A stretch of DNA of 64,000 nucleotides, taken from NCBI GenBank assembly GCA_964036155.1, contig OZ038422.1:68099201-68163200 (forward strand), in the 5' to 3' direction. A program made the position numbers and the translations under genes. The stretch is from Diploscapter coronatus. Taxonomy: Eukaryota; Nematoda; Chromadorea; Rhabditida; Rhabditidae. This document shows positions 1 through 12,420 of the stretch, piece by piece (the first letter of the stretch is position 1; each line of letters opens with the position of its first letter). Under the pieces are notes generated by a model. It did not search any database and had not been told where the DNA came from. It saw only the letters and a list, made by a program, of their open reading frames with translations.

Positions 1-3000
1 TCTCTCCTAAAATGCTGATGCAACAATTCGAGAAGTGTACCATTAGAACGGTTTGATTTGCTCTTATCATCGCTTTAGTGGCTCATTCGAAACCATCAAC
101 ACTTTTCCTGAAACCTTGAAGCAAGACAATCAGGCCATTGGAAATTTCCAAGCAACTCTTTCAGTTTCTATGGCTTTTCTCCTTGTCAAAATAAGGTGAT
201 TCTTGTCACCTCGAATGTAAAGATCGATTAGACTTTCGTATGCATTTCACATGAAATAGTACAGCTGCAGTTGAATAAATACATAATGCACGAGATGCGA
301 TAAATGCGCGCACTGCAGAAATTAGAAAGAAAATCTGAAATGCTAAGTATAAACGATGAAAAATCATGAGGGTTTCACTTTACCTCGACTTCATTACAAC
401 TAAACCAAATTCTGATGTTATTAAGATCTAGAAATCGAGTAGAATAAATATTAGGCAACTTTAAAAATCGAAATACACAAAGTTTAAGAGATTGAAATCG
501 CACGTCATAATAATTTCCTAGATCTTTGTAATATCGTCAATTTGACTGTAAACTAAGTGATAATTTTAGCGCTTTTCAAATTGATTCATCATTTATATCA
601 ACTCCTTTTCGAATTACGGAGACTAACTTTCACGACTCAAATCTACACCCAGCTTCAATAACTCATACAAACTAATTAATGGCCCCTTTGCCATATTTCG
701 ATATTTCACTATTGCGTAAGCGAGTAAGCATGTTGAAGCATTTCATATTTCATCAAATCCTCCTAACTTTTGACGTGCTTGTTATTTGTTTTCCGTGGCA
801 GTTGTCTGGGGATTTCCCTTTCCTCATTCTTTTACTCGAATCCATCACAGCCCAATCGATGGTTATGTTCAAAATCTTTCTTCCATCTCATTTCGCCCTG
901 CTATTTTCCCTCGTAAACATTTCAATTCTCATTATTTCGCCTTTCCGTTCTTTCCATTTCAAATGTGAACAGCTCGAATTTCCAAGGGGAAAGGTCGCTG
1001 TGCGTTGTGTTGCGTGAGAGACGCGTTCAAAAGAATTCGCTCGAAATTCGAACAGCTTGATCTCAAAGAAAGGAAGGAGAAGAATAAGAGAAGAAATGGG
1101 AAAGGAGGTCGAAGGGCTTCGCTTATGAGCAAGCAAGTAAAATGATGCAAATAGATCGAAGATTCAAACAAAAACAACAACACTCTAGTCTTTCAATGTT
1201 TGTCAACTAGTCAGATATCTGATGTTTGTTAAACATTTCTTGTTTTTATTCTGATAAGACAAAATCATAAAATATCAGCCTTTTCTTCGCTGCTGTATCA
1301 ACACATTCCATCGCAGAAAATGTCAAAAATCGATTGTTTTGATAAAACTTTTATTGAACTCTCAACGACTGATAATACATTACATGCCGATAGAAAGGAG
1401 ATATTTGAAAATCGTCTTTTCGATACAAAGAACATTCTGAAAAGGAAATTGTAAATATTCAGGTGTAACAACTGAAGCTTTACAATTCCCCCAAGAATAT
1501 TCTTATCATCAAAAAGTCTATTTCCAAAAAATCAAATCAATCAGGCACGGGTCAACTATACAACTGTGATTATCACTTATCAATCAGAGATGATCAACAT
1601 ATCTCTAGATGACGGTAATGAGTTAAATTAAAGAAATAGTATGATAATTTGTACACACTGATATCGAATAATAGTCATACAGACGAATGAATATTTGCAA
1701 GGTTTGAGAGTAGAGAGGAGATTGGTAACTGTCACACGCATATCGATGAATGAGATGAGACATCGGAGAAGATTTGCAACTCAAGTCGCCTTTGAAAATG
1801 TGCTCCAACGATAAACGCAAGAGTTGTCTAGCGCTTAGCAATTGAACACATTTTAAAAGTGGATAATTTACGAATCTTCTTCGATGCGAGGATGAAGCCG
1901 AAAGAAGGATACAAGAACAGGGCAATTACCAATGCAGAAATACAACGAATATCGCACGCAATGAGAGACAATCGGAGAAATGAATGAACCGTTTGTAGAA
2001 TGACAGGGAAATAGGTGGATGAATAATGAAAATATAGGAAGCACATACAGACACGTTTCAATTCGAGAGTAGAATAGAGAGTAAAGACATTTGAACTCGA
2101 CAGTACTAGAAATAGTCATACGGTCATAGCACAGCGCTCACTCATACATCCTCCTTTCCTAGATGGATCAAATCAATTCATCCTTCAACTAATTGTAATA
2201 ATTTGCTATCTTTTCTTTGGAGTATGATGAGTGCTCTCTATTTCCCTTTTAAAGTTTTCTTTGTGTTTCACAGTCATTACGTTTTCCATGTTTGTTAGCC
2301 TAAAAGTGAAGCCCGTTTTTCAGAATTATTGGGTGAGATGAGATATAATTTAAATCAAAACGACGAAACGAAAACAATAAAATGAGAAAAAGCAAACCCA
2401 GCCGAGAATTAAAATGGAATATTGATTAATCAACTCATAACAAATCAAAAAATCAATAGTCAATAAGTTAAAGTTCAATCGGGTGGCTCGAGGAGATAAA
2501 GGAAAAGTCGTCAAAACATAAATCAGCCCGTATCTCGGCTAAATGACATTGTCTTGAGAGATGAGAGAGTTGTGATGATTGAGTTATTGGCTTAGTCAGC
2601 AAACTTATCTTCCAAAGTAATATCTCGAAAAAAAAAGTTGAAGTTTGATGGCTATTACAATTGCAGCAGTACATAGTAAAAAGCAAAAGCTAAAAGTGGG
2701 TGTTGTTGCACGATTTGAGAGAGGAAGTCGATCAAAATCTAGACACAATTTTGTACCCATTGCAAAAATAAAGAAAGGAGAAAATAGGCTATGAAAATTG
2801 ACTGAAAACGACAAAAAACAACAATAAGAGGGACACAGAGAGAATCAACACGTCGAAAAGAAGGGAAGATAATGAATTTGACAGGAAATGGAAATGAGCC
2901 CGCTTGGTTGGGGAAGGGGAAGAAGCAAGGGACTGTGCACCAGAATGAGAATGAGAATTACAACTGTTCCTGAATGAAGAGTAACGTTTTGGAAGGTCAC

Positions 3001-4076
3001 AAGGATGTAAAGGGGAAGAGCAGCGGTGAGAATCATCAACCGTAGTGTCGTCCAAATCACGCCACAACTTCCAAGTAGAAGTCATAGAATAATCCGACGA
3101 CAGAAATGATCCGACTTGAATTGGAAAATGGCAGTAAAAAGGCAGAACAGTTGATGATGAACACAGACGCATTACGCTCAAAGTGATGTCAATCACGACG
3201 GGGTGGAGACATGAATAGGGCTTATGTCAAGTATCGCTACAAGAAACATCCCCTATCGACCTCTCTTCTAAACACTCGTATTGGGGTAAATTGTATGAAT
3301 AGACGAAAGGTTGCACCTGATCGTAAAAATGCACGAGCAAACCCAGCAAAGTTTACGAGAAGGTGGCTCATTACTAAATACAACAAAATTAAGGACATAG
3401 TTTCGAATTGAAATGGAACCTCGTTTCAGAAATAAGAGATAACGTTTAGGATGTAGGCGGTGTTTGCAGACACATAGACATCGATTAAAAGCTACGACTC
3501 GATTATACTCGGATTTGGAAGGGTCGAAATGAAGACCTCATAGGGGTCTGATTCTCATAATCTAAGCATATAACTATGTACAGTAATCCACAAATAGATT
3601 TCTGTCTTCTGTCTATACAACAAAATGTCTAGGAGATAAATTAGAACTACAACTCAACTTAAGAAAAGCTTACAGACTTGATCTAGGGGGTGATTTTTTC
3701 ATTTGGAAAAAATGTCAGCAAGAGGAGATTGTTTGCGAGCAACGATTTGCACATGAAATGTGTGTGATGATTAGGGTATGTAGATCACATGGGAATTGTG
3801 GATTGGCGATTCGAGGGATTAAATAACATTAAATAAACTCGTTTCAGATTAAGGGAAATGGAACCGAAGTCTCTTGAGCAAGTGGTTGAATTGAATCGAA
3901 TGGAATGGGATTCTATCAACTCTTCGATTAGGATTGATGTGATTCAATCACTCGCTCGTAGTCTGGATGTTATAATGCAATGCGTGGCGTGGATATGAAA
4001 AGATCTTACAGCAGTGACAATTGACCTGTGGATGTAGTCCGACCAGTCAGCCTCACCCTCCCTGTCTCGATCACGA
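1..4076. other. No convincing gene (left flank)
   Basis: AT-rich sequence with short, compositionally biased open frames on both strands. The only stretch with protein-like composition is on the minus strand at about 2840-3090. It is a Ser/His/Pro-rich frame including WKLWRDLDD and SPSPTKRAHFHF. It could be an exon of an unresolved gene or an extra 3' exon of the SERTA gene, but I could not anchor it with phased splice sites. No RNA gene or repeat was recognised here. Confidence 0.5.
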
Positions 4077-7000
4077 CTATGCCTGACTGAGGAGTTGGGA
4101 GGGGAACAGATGGCTGAGTTCGAAGTGACCCCAAGTGGCTGGAGAGCCACCTCCCAATAGGGGGTCTTCCGCATTCACAGTATCCACACTCGTCCAAAGA
4201 GATGTCGATCTTCCAGTTGGCCACGCAGCGTGTCTTCCGCCAGGCACCGAGGGCACACAGCCAGTTGCAGTTGCATTTCCTTGTTCGAAGAACATCGAAT
4301 CGTTGTCCGCCCATTTAGAGCGATACGTCGACTTCTGAAATATCATTGGTTATTTCTCTTTCGAGTTTTGAAATATTAAAGAAATTATCGGTCTACTTTT
4401 GATACTCTCTACAAAACACAATATCTCATTCATTCCAAAAGATATTCCCTTTTCAAAGTGCTCATAGATAGCTGTTTACAAGTTGTTTTCTTTTGAAACC
4501 CATCACAGGATTAGTTTAGTTTAGTCCCTTAGATTAAACATTTTACAATTCATGATTACAAATATACAATCTGTCTGTTTGTTAGCTGTCAATCGTTATC
4601 TCCTCTTCACTCTATTTTTTGCCTGGTTTAATTTCTCGATAAGAGGAGTACAGCTTGATTCTCGTTATCTAGCAGAGTCTTCACCTCCACTCACTCACTC
4701 ACCCACTCTTTCACTCTTCCACTCGATAGCCAACCAACTTTTTCGTCCTCTTCTCCTCTTCCCGAGTGAATGTCAGTCAGAGTGGAGCGGCGAAGGAACT
4801 ATCGATAAGACAAGACGAATGACAGGGAAAAGGAATGAAAGGGAAGATGAGAAAAGATAAGCAGAGGAAGAGTCTACTTCGCAGAATCGGCAAGAACCAT
4901 TGTCCGGCAAGAGAATGCACAGATGGGCAGAATATACCTACCCTTATCACTCAATCGCTCCGACGCCAATCCATAAAAAGTCCTAGAAGTATCAATCAGC
5001 TGATGGAAAAAGACAAGTTCGAAAAAATTTGAAGACCATCCTTTTATTATCGCCAAAATGTCTTCTTATCAGATTAATTTCATGGTTCCACTTTACAAAA
5101 ATGGTATCAATTTAATGGAGTCATAAAAATTTCCCTGGCTATCCTTTTCCAGATAACGATTGCAAAACTGGACATTTACATAATCGCAATCCATCACGCG
5201 TTCTATGTTCTATTCCGAAAGAATGGTCTACTATCTTTCCCCCTATTCTATTTCCACCATTTCTATCCTCGACTCGATTCTTTTTTCCTTTTCTTCGAAT
5301 CTGCCGCCCCCACACGTCATTTTGCCTTCTTCTCGCATTATTTCTGCTAGGCCTCGACCTCTATGGCCACAAAAAAAGATCCCTTTTCTATCCTCCCCCC
5401 GCTTCTCTGCCTGCATGCTCTCTCACTCCCCTCTCTGGCTTCTCTGCACCCTCTCACTCTCTAGACAACAATGACGCAGGTCATGTGCCGTTCTATAAAG
5501 ACGAGCAAGAGAAATAGAAATTAGATGAGATAGAACTGAAAAAGTGGAGCACTCGGAGAAACCATAAAAATATCCCGTGATAGGAGAAAATGAGAGAGGC
5601 GAAAGAGATGGCAGTCAGACAGGCAGACAAACAGAAACGAGGGCAGGCCGAACTAAACGGGCCGAGTGCAGAGAGGCAGGCAGGCCAGAAAGGCCGAAAA
5701 AATTGCCAAGCCGCGAAAAGGAGGAGAAGGAAAAAGAGGGTAGCCAGATATAAAACAGGCAGGGATGGAGGGGAAAATAGAGAAAAGAAGAGCAAAGAGC
5801 GATGGCGAAGCCGCAATCTATATTTACAGATTCGGAATCGGAAAAAAGGGATAGAAAAAAGAGGGAGAGAAGGGACAGGACTGTAGAGAGACGAAAAAAG
5901 CGCTCCCCCCACTCTCGGGGAATAAATTGGAATGAGTGGAAGGTGTGAATTACGGTTATAGATCGTTGAATTAGGCGAGAAAAATACTTACATTAAGAGA
6001 CTCGAAAACATCGAACATGGAATCGGAGATGGGCTGCAGCTGGTCGGCAGCACCCCAGCCAGACATCTGATTGCTGGAGGAAAGAGGGCACAGACAGTCG
6101 GTCTCCATGTCCATGGCCTCCATCGGCTCGTCCTCAGCGGCAGAGGGGGGAGCCAAGTGCCATGACGAGGTGAGCAGCACGTCCTCGTCCTCCATCGAAT
6201 CTGCAGAGTCCATCAGACTGCAGAACACGTCCTCATCGTCAAGCAAATCGAGGTCTTTCTGAAAGAAGACCGTTAAAAACGATTTAGAAATGGCATCATT
6301 TTTCTTTCGCTCCACTTGGCAAAATCAACAAAAATTTGAAGAAATGTAAAAAAAAACAACGAAAAGATATTACGGTTGTCTGTAGTAAAAATGAGAATTG
6401 AGAGATGATAAATTGTTAGACTAGAAATGACGGGAATTGATGCAACTCTCACCTGAATCTGCTTGATCGTCTCGTAGACAAGCAGATGCTTGCGGAGAGG
6501 CAGATTGGGTTGACGGAGTTTGATGAGGGAAGTCTCCAACAGCTGACGACGCTGGGCTCGCTCGGCTTCGCGCTCGGCAGATGAACGGGACGACGAGCTG
6601 AAGACGATGCGATCATAACTGAGCTGCCAAAGGAGGGACAAACCTCGACTTGGTGGAAGAAATGCTTTCCCACGAATTAGAAAGCGGCGATGAAAAGAGC
6701 TGTTCCACCGGAGAAGTCGAACGGACGCCTGTCGATCTGCAAAATATTGGCTGATTGAAAAAGTTGTGATTTGTATAAGCTTTTCTTCTTCTTCTTCTTC
6801 TTCATGTTATCTTTCAGTAAAGAGGGCGACAAATACAACAGTCTGTACGTATGATTCATCCATTAATTTTTTGATTTACTGTCTGTTTCCCCCTTCACGC
6901 AGAGAAGCTTCTAGAAAGAAAGAGGGAAAGGAGGAAGGGGACTACGATGAATGGGGATGTTTACGTGCGCGATGCAACGATGCAGTTGCCCGCGTTGCGC

Positions 7001-7596
7001 TTCACGCGTCCTGTCTCTTCCCCCTTCTCTTTCTCCCTCTCTCATGTCCTTTCCTCCCCTCCTCTTCTCTTCTCCACTTTGTACACTCTCAAATTCAGCA
7101 CTCTCCCAATGCAAAGAAAATATCGTACAAATTCTGATTCTTCAATAGTGATTCTCGAAATGAAACAATCAGAATGCGTATCAGTATCAGATACGGTATT
7201 TAGGGATGATTCGATTATCTCACAGCTCAAACTACAACACATTAGAGGGACACAGCCCAATCACAATCAGTGTCAAAATTAGATTGTCGGTGAAAACAAG
7301 CGTGAAGCGCGAATCAGTAAATCAGGTTTTTGCTTGTACTGATTTTTGTACGAGAGTGTGAAGGGGATGTTATATACAAAAAATACTCTACTAAAAACTA
7401 CAACAAAAAAAGAAACCAACCTTATAGGAAGGGGTTGCGTGGTTTGGGCGAAAAGCCCCAGAGATGGTTGCTCGTTTAGGTTCTCGATGATGGAATCCGA
7501 CAAGTCTGAGGATGAGTGAAATTGATGATTGGCATCGGGCAGGGAAGTCAGAGAAGTGGATGAAGTTGTACAGGAGGGAGTACGAAAGTAGACCAT
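4077..7596 (-). CDS. SERTA-domain transcriptional regulator
   Basis: Predicted 312-aa nuclear regulator of the SERTAD/CDCA4/taranis family; family members bind cyclin A or PHD-bromodomain proteins and modulate E2F-dependent transcription. Five phase-consistent exons on the minus strand: 7421-7596, 6644-6736, 6453-6597, 5992-6258 and 4077-4334. The SERTA core (about residues 96-137) includes LLETSLIKLRQPNLPLRKHL followed by LVYETIKQIQ, with the family's spaced leucines and basic residues. It is followed by an acidic segment (DLDLLDDEDVF) and a Met/Asp/Glu-rich region ending SDSMFDVFESLN, which resembles the acidic C-terminal activation part of SERTADs. The ATG at 7596 is the first one after an acceptor at 7697, leaving a 100-nt 5' UTR without ATGs. 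The intron at 6598-6643 is only 46 nt. The last exon is the least certain: its phase fits, but it follows a 1.66-kb intron and I recognise no motif in it. Confidence 0.65.
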
Positions 7597-10500
7597 TGCA
7601 AAGGAAGGGAAGAGGATGAGGAGATACTGCCCGTAGCTGGATTAGAACTAGCAAGAAGACCCGCACTAGTAGAGGATAGAATGGTGGATGAATACTCTGA
7701 AATGAAGCGCATTAGGTGGATGAAGGGAAGAATAGAAACACGACAGGTATAAATAGATACGAAGAGAGGGGGGAAGAGGGAGACAGTGAGACGTCAATAA
7801 GCAACAGGGCGAGGGCCCGTCAATCACATGACCAGAGTCCAAGGCAGAAGGCCTCAGTCAATGGCAAAGCAAGGCCAGACCTAACCGCTCAAGCTGACTG
7901 ACTGGCTGTTTACACAGATTTATGCCGAAATTCAAAATTCTGAGGGACATCCGAGGAGAGAAAAGTCGACGATAGCATTTTCGATTTGATTTCAAAATGA
8001 ATATTCATTTGATTGCGTAGATTTTCATAATCGACCAAGCGATGAAATATTCAGAGGAATTCGAAAAAAAAAAAACAAAAAAAGATTTTGTCGATTCGAA
8101 ATGAATTATGCCCATTTTATGATCGAGGAATTTATACGGCAGAACTAATAGAAGTATGTAAATGTGATGGAAGGAGGAAAGACGCATGAAGTGGAAAGTG
8201 GAATGGAAAAGTGGGAATGCGAATGCAATTGACATTTTGCACTGCGCTGATGCACTGAAACGTCGTGAGGAATTGCCCTAAATTGGCCCGCTGCTTCTCG
8301 GCTTCCCACACGGCGAAAAAATTTTCGCTTATAATTGTCAAGAAAGTGTCCAGGAAATTGATACTTTAATTGCGCCCGACGACTCGAAAATGTCGCTGCG
8401 TTTCGCCTACGAAATTGCAATTTTCGCGAGATCGTTCAGTCTAGCTTCGGGACTAAATTGAACAAAAATAAGATTAGAAAATTGCTGACTGATTTAGTTG
8501 TGGACGCGAGACGTCACAGATTCAGTTTAGACTCGATTTCAAAATAATGACATTTTCTAGAGTGAAAAGGCGACTGATAACGACAATAAAACGGTGGGAG
8601 CGACATGGTAGAGCGTGAGTAATAAATAAAGGGCTACAACCGACATGAAAATGTAACAATAATGCAAAAATAAAAATATAAAATGCAGGAGAAGGGTGGA
8701 AACGAAGCGATGCAGCGATGCGAAGGTGAAAGAAGAAGAATGGGGCTGGAATAGAGGAGAGGAGAAGGAGAGGAAGAGAGAAGAGAAAGAGTGGAGAGGG
8801 AAAGAAGAGGGAGGGAATGAGAGACACCGCAAGCGAGGAGAGGGGTAAAGAAAGGGAATAAAAATAGGGAAGAGGAGTAGAGAAGGGTAAACTGATGAGA
8901 GACCGTGGAAATCGAAGAGGAAAAGAAAGAAGCTGACTATAAAACTGGCTTTCCTCTCTTTGCTAGGCCTGGGCCTATTCACTAAGGACTGAAAGACTGC
9001 GAGGAGGCCCCCTTTATATTTCCCCACATTTCTGCTTCTCTAGATTTCTCACGACAAAGATCGATCAATGCAGCTGAAATAGTACAGACTGTGCAGAGAG
9101 GGCAGAGAAATCGAATAGCAGCTGGGCCCATTTTACAAACCAGTGACTACAGAAATCGATTGATTCTTCATCATTCCTTGATGAGTGTTAGATTTTGAAA
9201 GTGCTACTACTACGCAAGATGATGTCATTCGAACATTCTAGTCAACAATTATCGCTTATCCGAGAAATATCTCGCTTTCTTTCATAGGATAACGATTAGA
9301 CTCACTTTTTTCGAGCCATCTCTAGAAGAAAGAGGATTTTAATGCGTGAAATTAACGATAGAGATCCGTTATCTCACGAGATCTAACAGATCCTCCTTTG
9401 CATGGAAGAATGAGTATGCAGGGAAAAAGATAATTAAATTCGCTAATCGGATGCATTAATCTGAAGGCTACTAAATATCTAATCTGATGCAAATAAAATA
9501 AAAAGTCGCCAAGTGCTACGCAGAAATGTGCTGAACCTGTTTGAACTAGGCAGCGAGTCATCCTTTATAAACTCAACTAGCATTGCCTGACTTAGTTGAC
9601 ATTTGAACGGTTATAGTTTTGAAAGTTGTCGTTTGATTGACAGTTAATTTCTGATTATTGCATTAAGATTCGCAATTCGGCAAGTCTATTTTCAAAGGAA
9701 AGAATGATCAAAGTGAAACGCGAATTGATTGAAACAGAAACAGAAAGGGGGAATGATTCACAGTTAATTTGATGTGAACGCTTGGAAAGTGTGACAGAAA
9801 TGGGAATGGAAAGTGGATGAGGGAGTGGGATATCGATTTGAGAGATCGACTAGGAGGGTTTTAGTTAGTTAGTTAGGAATGGAATATGAGGGGAACCTGA
9901 TTGGATACGCCACTCACTGCAAGTTGTGATGCATCTGAAGGTGTCAGAAAAAAGATGGGTAATTGATGGAAATGATAATCGAACATGAAGGAGGGGAGGA
10001 GATGAGGTCTTAATGACCAATACAGTCATTCAGTCATTATCTGCCTCTCTCGATCCGATATCCCATCCGATTAGAGGACAAAGAGACGAAGATTTGCGAA
10101 GTTCACTCAGAAACGAGGAAATCTTTCGGGTCTTCGATTGAGTGGAACCAGTTTTTATGGTTTTTCGTTGTAGGAATTAAATGTTCTATCGAAATGTCGG
10201 GTTTTGTGTGGAGGAACGCAGTTTGAACCGAGCTGAAAGAATTCGGATAGATGAAATATCTCGACCAAAATTCATCATGTTTTTGACAGAATTTGAAAGA
10301 ACTGAGACAGGTGCGACGGTTTATATAGAAACTGTGTAGGATATTAATATATTCAGGAGGGCGGAGTCTATCTTCTCGCGAGAGGGGAAAAACGTTTAGG
10401 CTGGTTGATACGAATACGATGAAAATGAGAAATGGGAGTGAGAAGAGAGCGAAAACACGTGAGATACGTGGAAGAGGCCTGAATTGCTTTGTTTTAGTTC

Positions 10501-12219
10501 GGGCCGGGCCTATTTTCTCCTCCTTTAGCCCTTCAACCTATTCATCTCCACAAAGTCATGCATTTGCTAAGAAAACTAGAGCGTCTGGGTCTGCGTTTCT
10601 ACAGTTTTTTCTTCCATATCCTTCTATTTCTATTTTCTTTGAGTTTTTCGAAAACAACATCTGCTGACTTTACGGACTACGCAAATGGGCAGAGAAAACT
10701 CTCGTCTCGAGAAATGGAAGGAGATATCATATGTCGGGCTATTTTTTATGCGTACGCAACAATTATGCATGACTAAACAAGTCACTTGATCTGTAAACTT
10801 AATTATACCGAAATAAACTTCCAGTTAGAAGAAAACAAACTGAAGGATGAAATATATCTGCATTCGAATGAGATACATGCACATAAATGCATATTGCATA
10901 TGAACATGTGAATATGTTAGTGTTAATGATATTCAAGGGGCATATTCACACATTCAGCACTCTGCGAAAAATGAACTGCGTAGAAACAAAAGAACGAAAC
11001 AATAAGAAGAGGGGCAATGAAGCAATCAACTGAATGAGTGAATTAGAATGAGGAAAGAAGAAAAGAAGAAGAAATAGAAGAATTGGGAAAATGAAAACAG
11101 AAAACATTACAGTAGACTGTACAGAGGAAGGGAGAAATTTTCTGCAAACAATTTGCGAGTTGAGAATCGCGAATTTACGTCGTAAGGTCGTCGCTTTTCC
11201 TTCACTAAGAATCGACTCCAATTTTCCGACCTTCGCGATTAAAAACCGACCTATTCGATTCAATTCCTTGAACGAGTGGGTCGTTTTTAGAATGAATCGA
11301 ATGGAGAATTGAATAACGTATTCATTCAAGGTCACACTTATTGAGGGAAGCCTCGTAATTGTGTTTATTCTGAGTTAGAGGGAAGATCATTTCACTGACT
11401 ATTTTTTAATTTGAGAATGCATCACTTCCTCAAAACTAGATTCTTTTTCCCGGCGATTTGACAAAATTTTGTCGATTTATGAAAAGTAGACTCAATTTGT
11501 CTCTTGTCGATATAATTGGATGCGAAAAGATCAAATTCTCTTCGATCAATCGGCATTCTTGTCATATTTCCCATTTGGAATTTAAAACTCTGTATATTCA
11601 AGTGTAGTCGGAGGTTGATCTTCGTTTTCGAAATTTCAAGTTTTAGTCCTTGAATGACCCCGATTATTTTTGGAATGAAGATCAGCTTTATCATGAATAA
11701 TGGATGCTCGTATCTAATCGTAAATTGTATCAGCGCAATATTTAGCCGTAAGTAGAATCGAAATGATTGATTATTTCAAAGTATCAACACGATAATACCT
11801 TAAATTTTGATATTTAATTTCAAGAAATGATAATAAACAAAGACCGACTTTGTTTCGTTTTTATTATATGCCCAAATGTCTCTGATATTTACATAAATCA
11901 TACAGAACTAAAAATGGCAAGTTCGAATTAGGGAGCCATCAATAATTCCACGCAAACCGAGGACGACAACATGTTATTCCTGGCAATGCATCTATTCCTG
12001 CATTCCCGATTTAGCTGCTGTTCTGTTATGTGGATGTGAATGTGAATGTGGCCGTGGGCGGCCGCAATCTGGCCCGCAGGCCGAACGACCAATTAGCATA
12101 GAGACATAAATCTTCTAGTTCCCACTCCACTCTATGTTTATGGCTCAGCTCTCCTCTTCTTCATTAGCCTCTTCCATTTCATTCCCAGCCTCACCCCCAT
12201 ATGCAGTAATTTGCTCGCT

Positions 12220-12277
12220 TGACGTCAGCAGCTCCCCTCACGCCCATTTTCGGCCCGCCAAATGAAAAATGCGGGAA
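12220..12277. promoter_or_regulatory. CRE-like and paired E2F-like sites
   Basis: A perfect palindromic CRE (TGACGTCA) lies at 12220-12227. About 20-50 bp further on are a TTTCGGCCCGCCAAA block (about 12248-12262) and GCGGGAAA (12271-12278). Both match the E2F consensus TTTSSCGC in opposite orientations. They lie in a GC-rich island just past the 3' end of the sterol reductase gene. No start codon is nearby on either strand, so a distal element is as likely as a promoter. Basis: visible motif matches only. Confidence 0.3.
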
Positions 12278-12317
12278 ATATTTATGAGCTCGTTCCGAGA
12301 ATTCCCATGGCATATAC

Positions 12318-12323
12318 TTTATT
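12318..12323 (-). terminator. Poly(A) signal of sterol reductase gene
   Basis: AATAAA on the minus strand (TTTATT on plus), about 98 nt beyond the TGA at 12421-12423. Its position supports the choice of the last exon. Confidence 0.6.
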
Positions 12324-12420
12324 GCAAATGCAAAAATAACAACATAAATATCGAAAACTCTAATGGGCTATGTTTTGAACTGGTTCGTTGAGAATGACTC
12401 ATTTCGTTGCGAGTTCGAAT

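Larger units (their letters stand above)
7697..12420. other. Non-coding interval
   Basis: This is the upstream region of the minus-strand SERTA gene and the downstream region of the minus-strand sterol reductase. It contains purine-rich tracts (about 8690-8940) and A/T-rich sequence without phased exons. A GC-richer block at about 11930-12300 stands out from its surroundings and carries CRE-like and E2F-like sites, listed separately. I see no RNA gene. Confidence 0.5.

Noticed and set aside
5493..5912. 139-aa minus frame and overlapping plus frame in the SERTA intron
   Set aside because: Purine/pyrimidine-biased sequence that stays open in several frames by composition alone.
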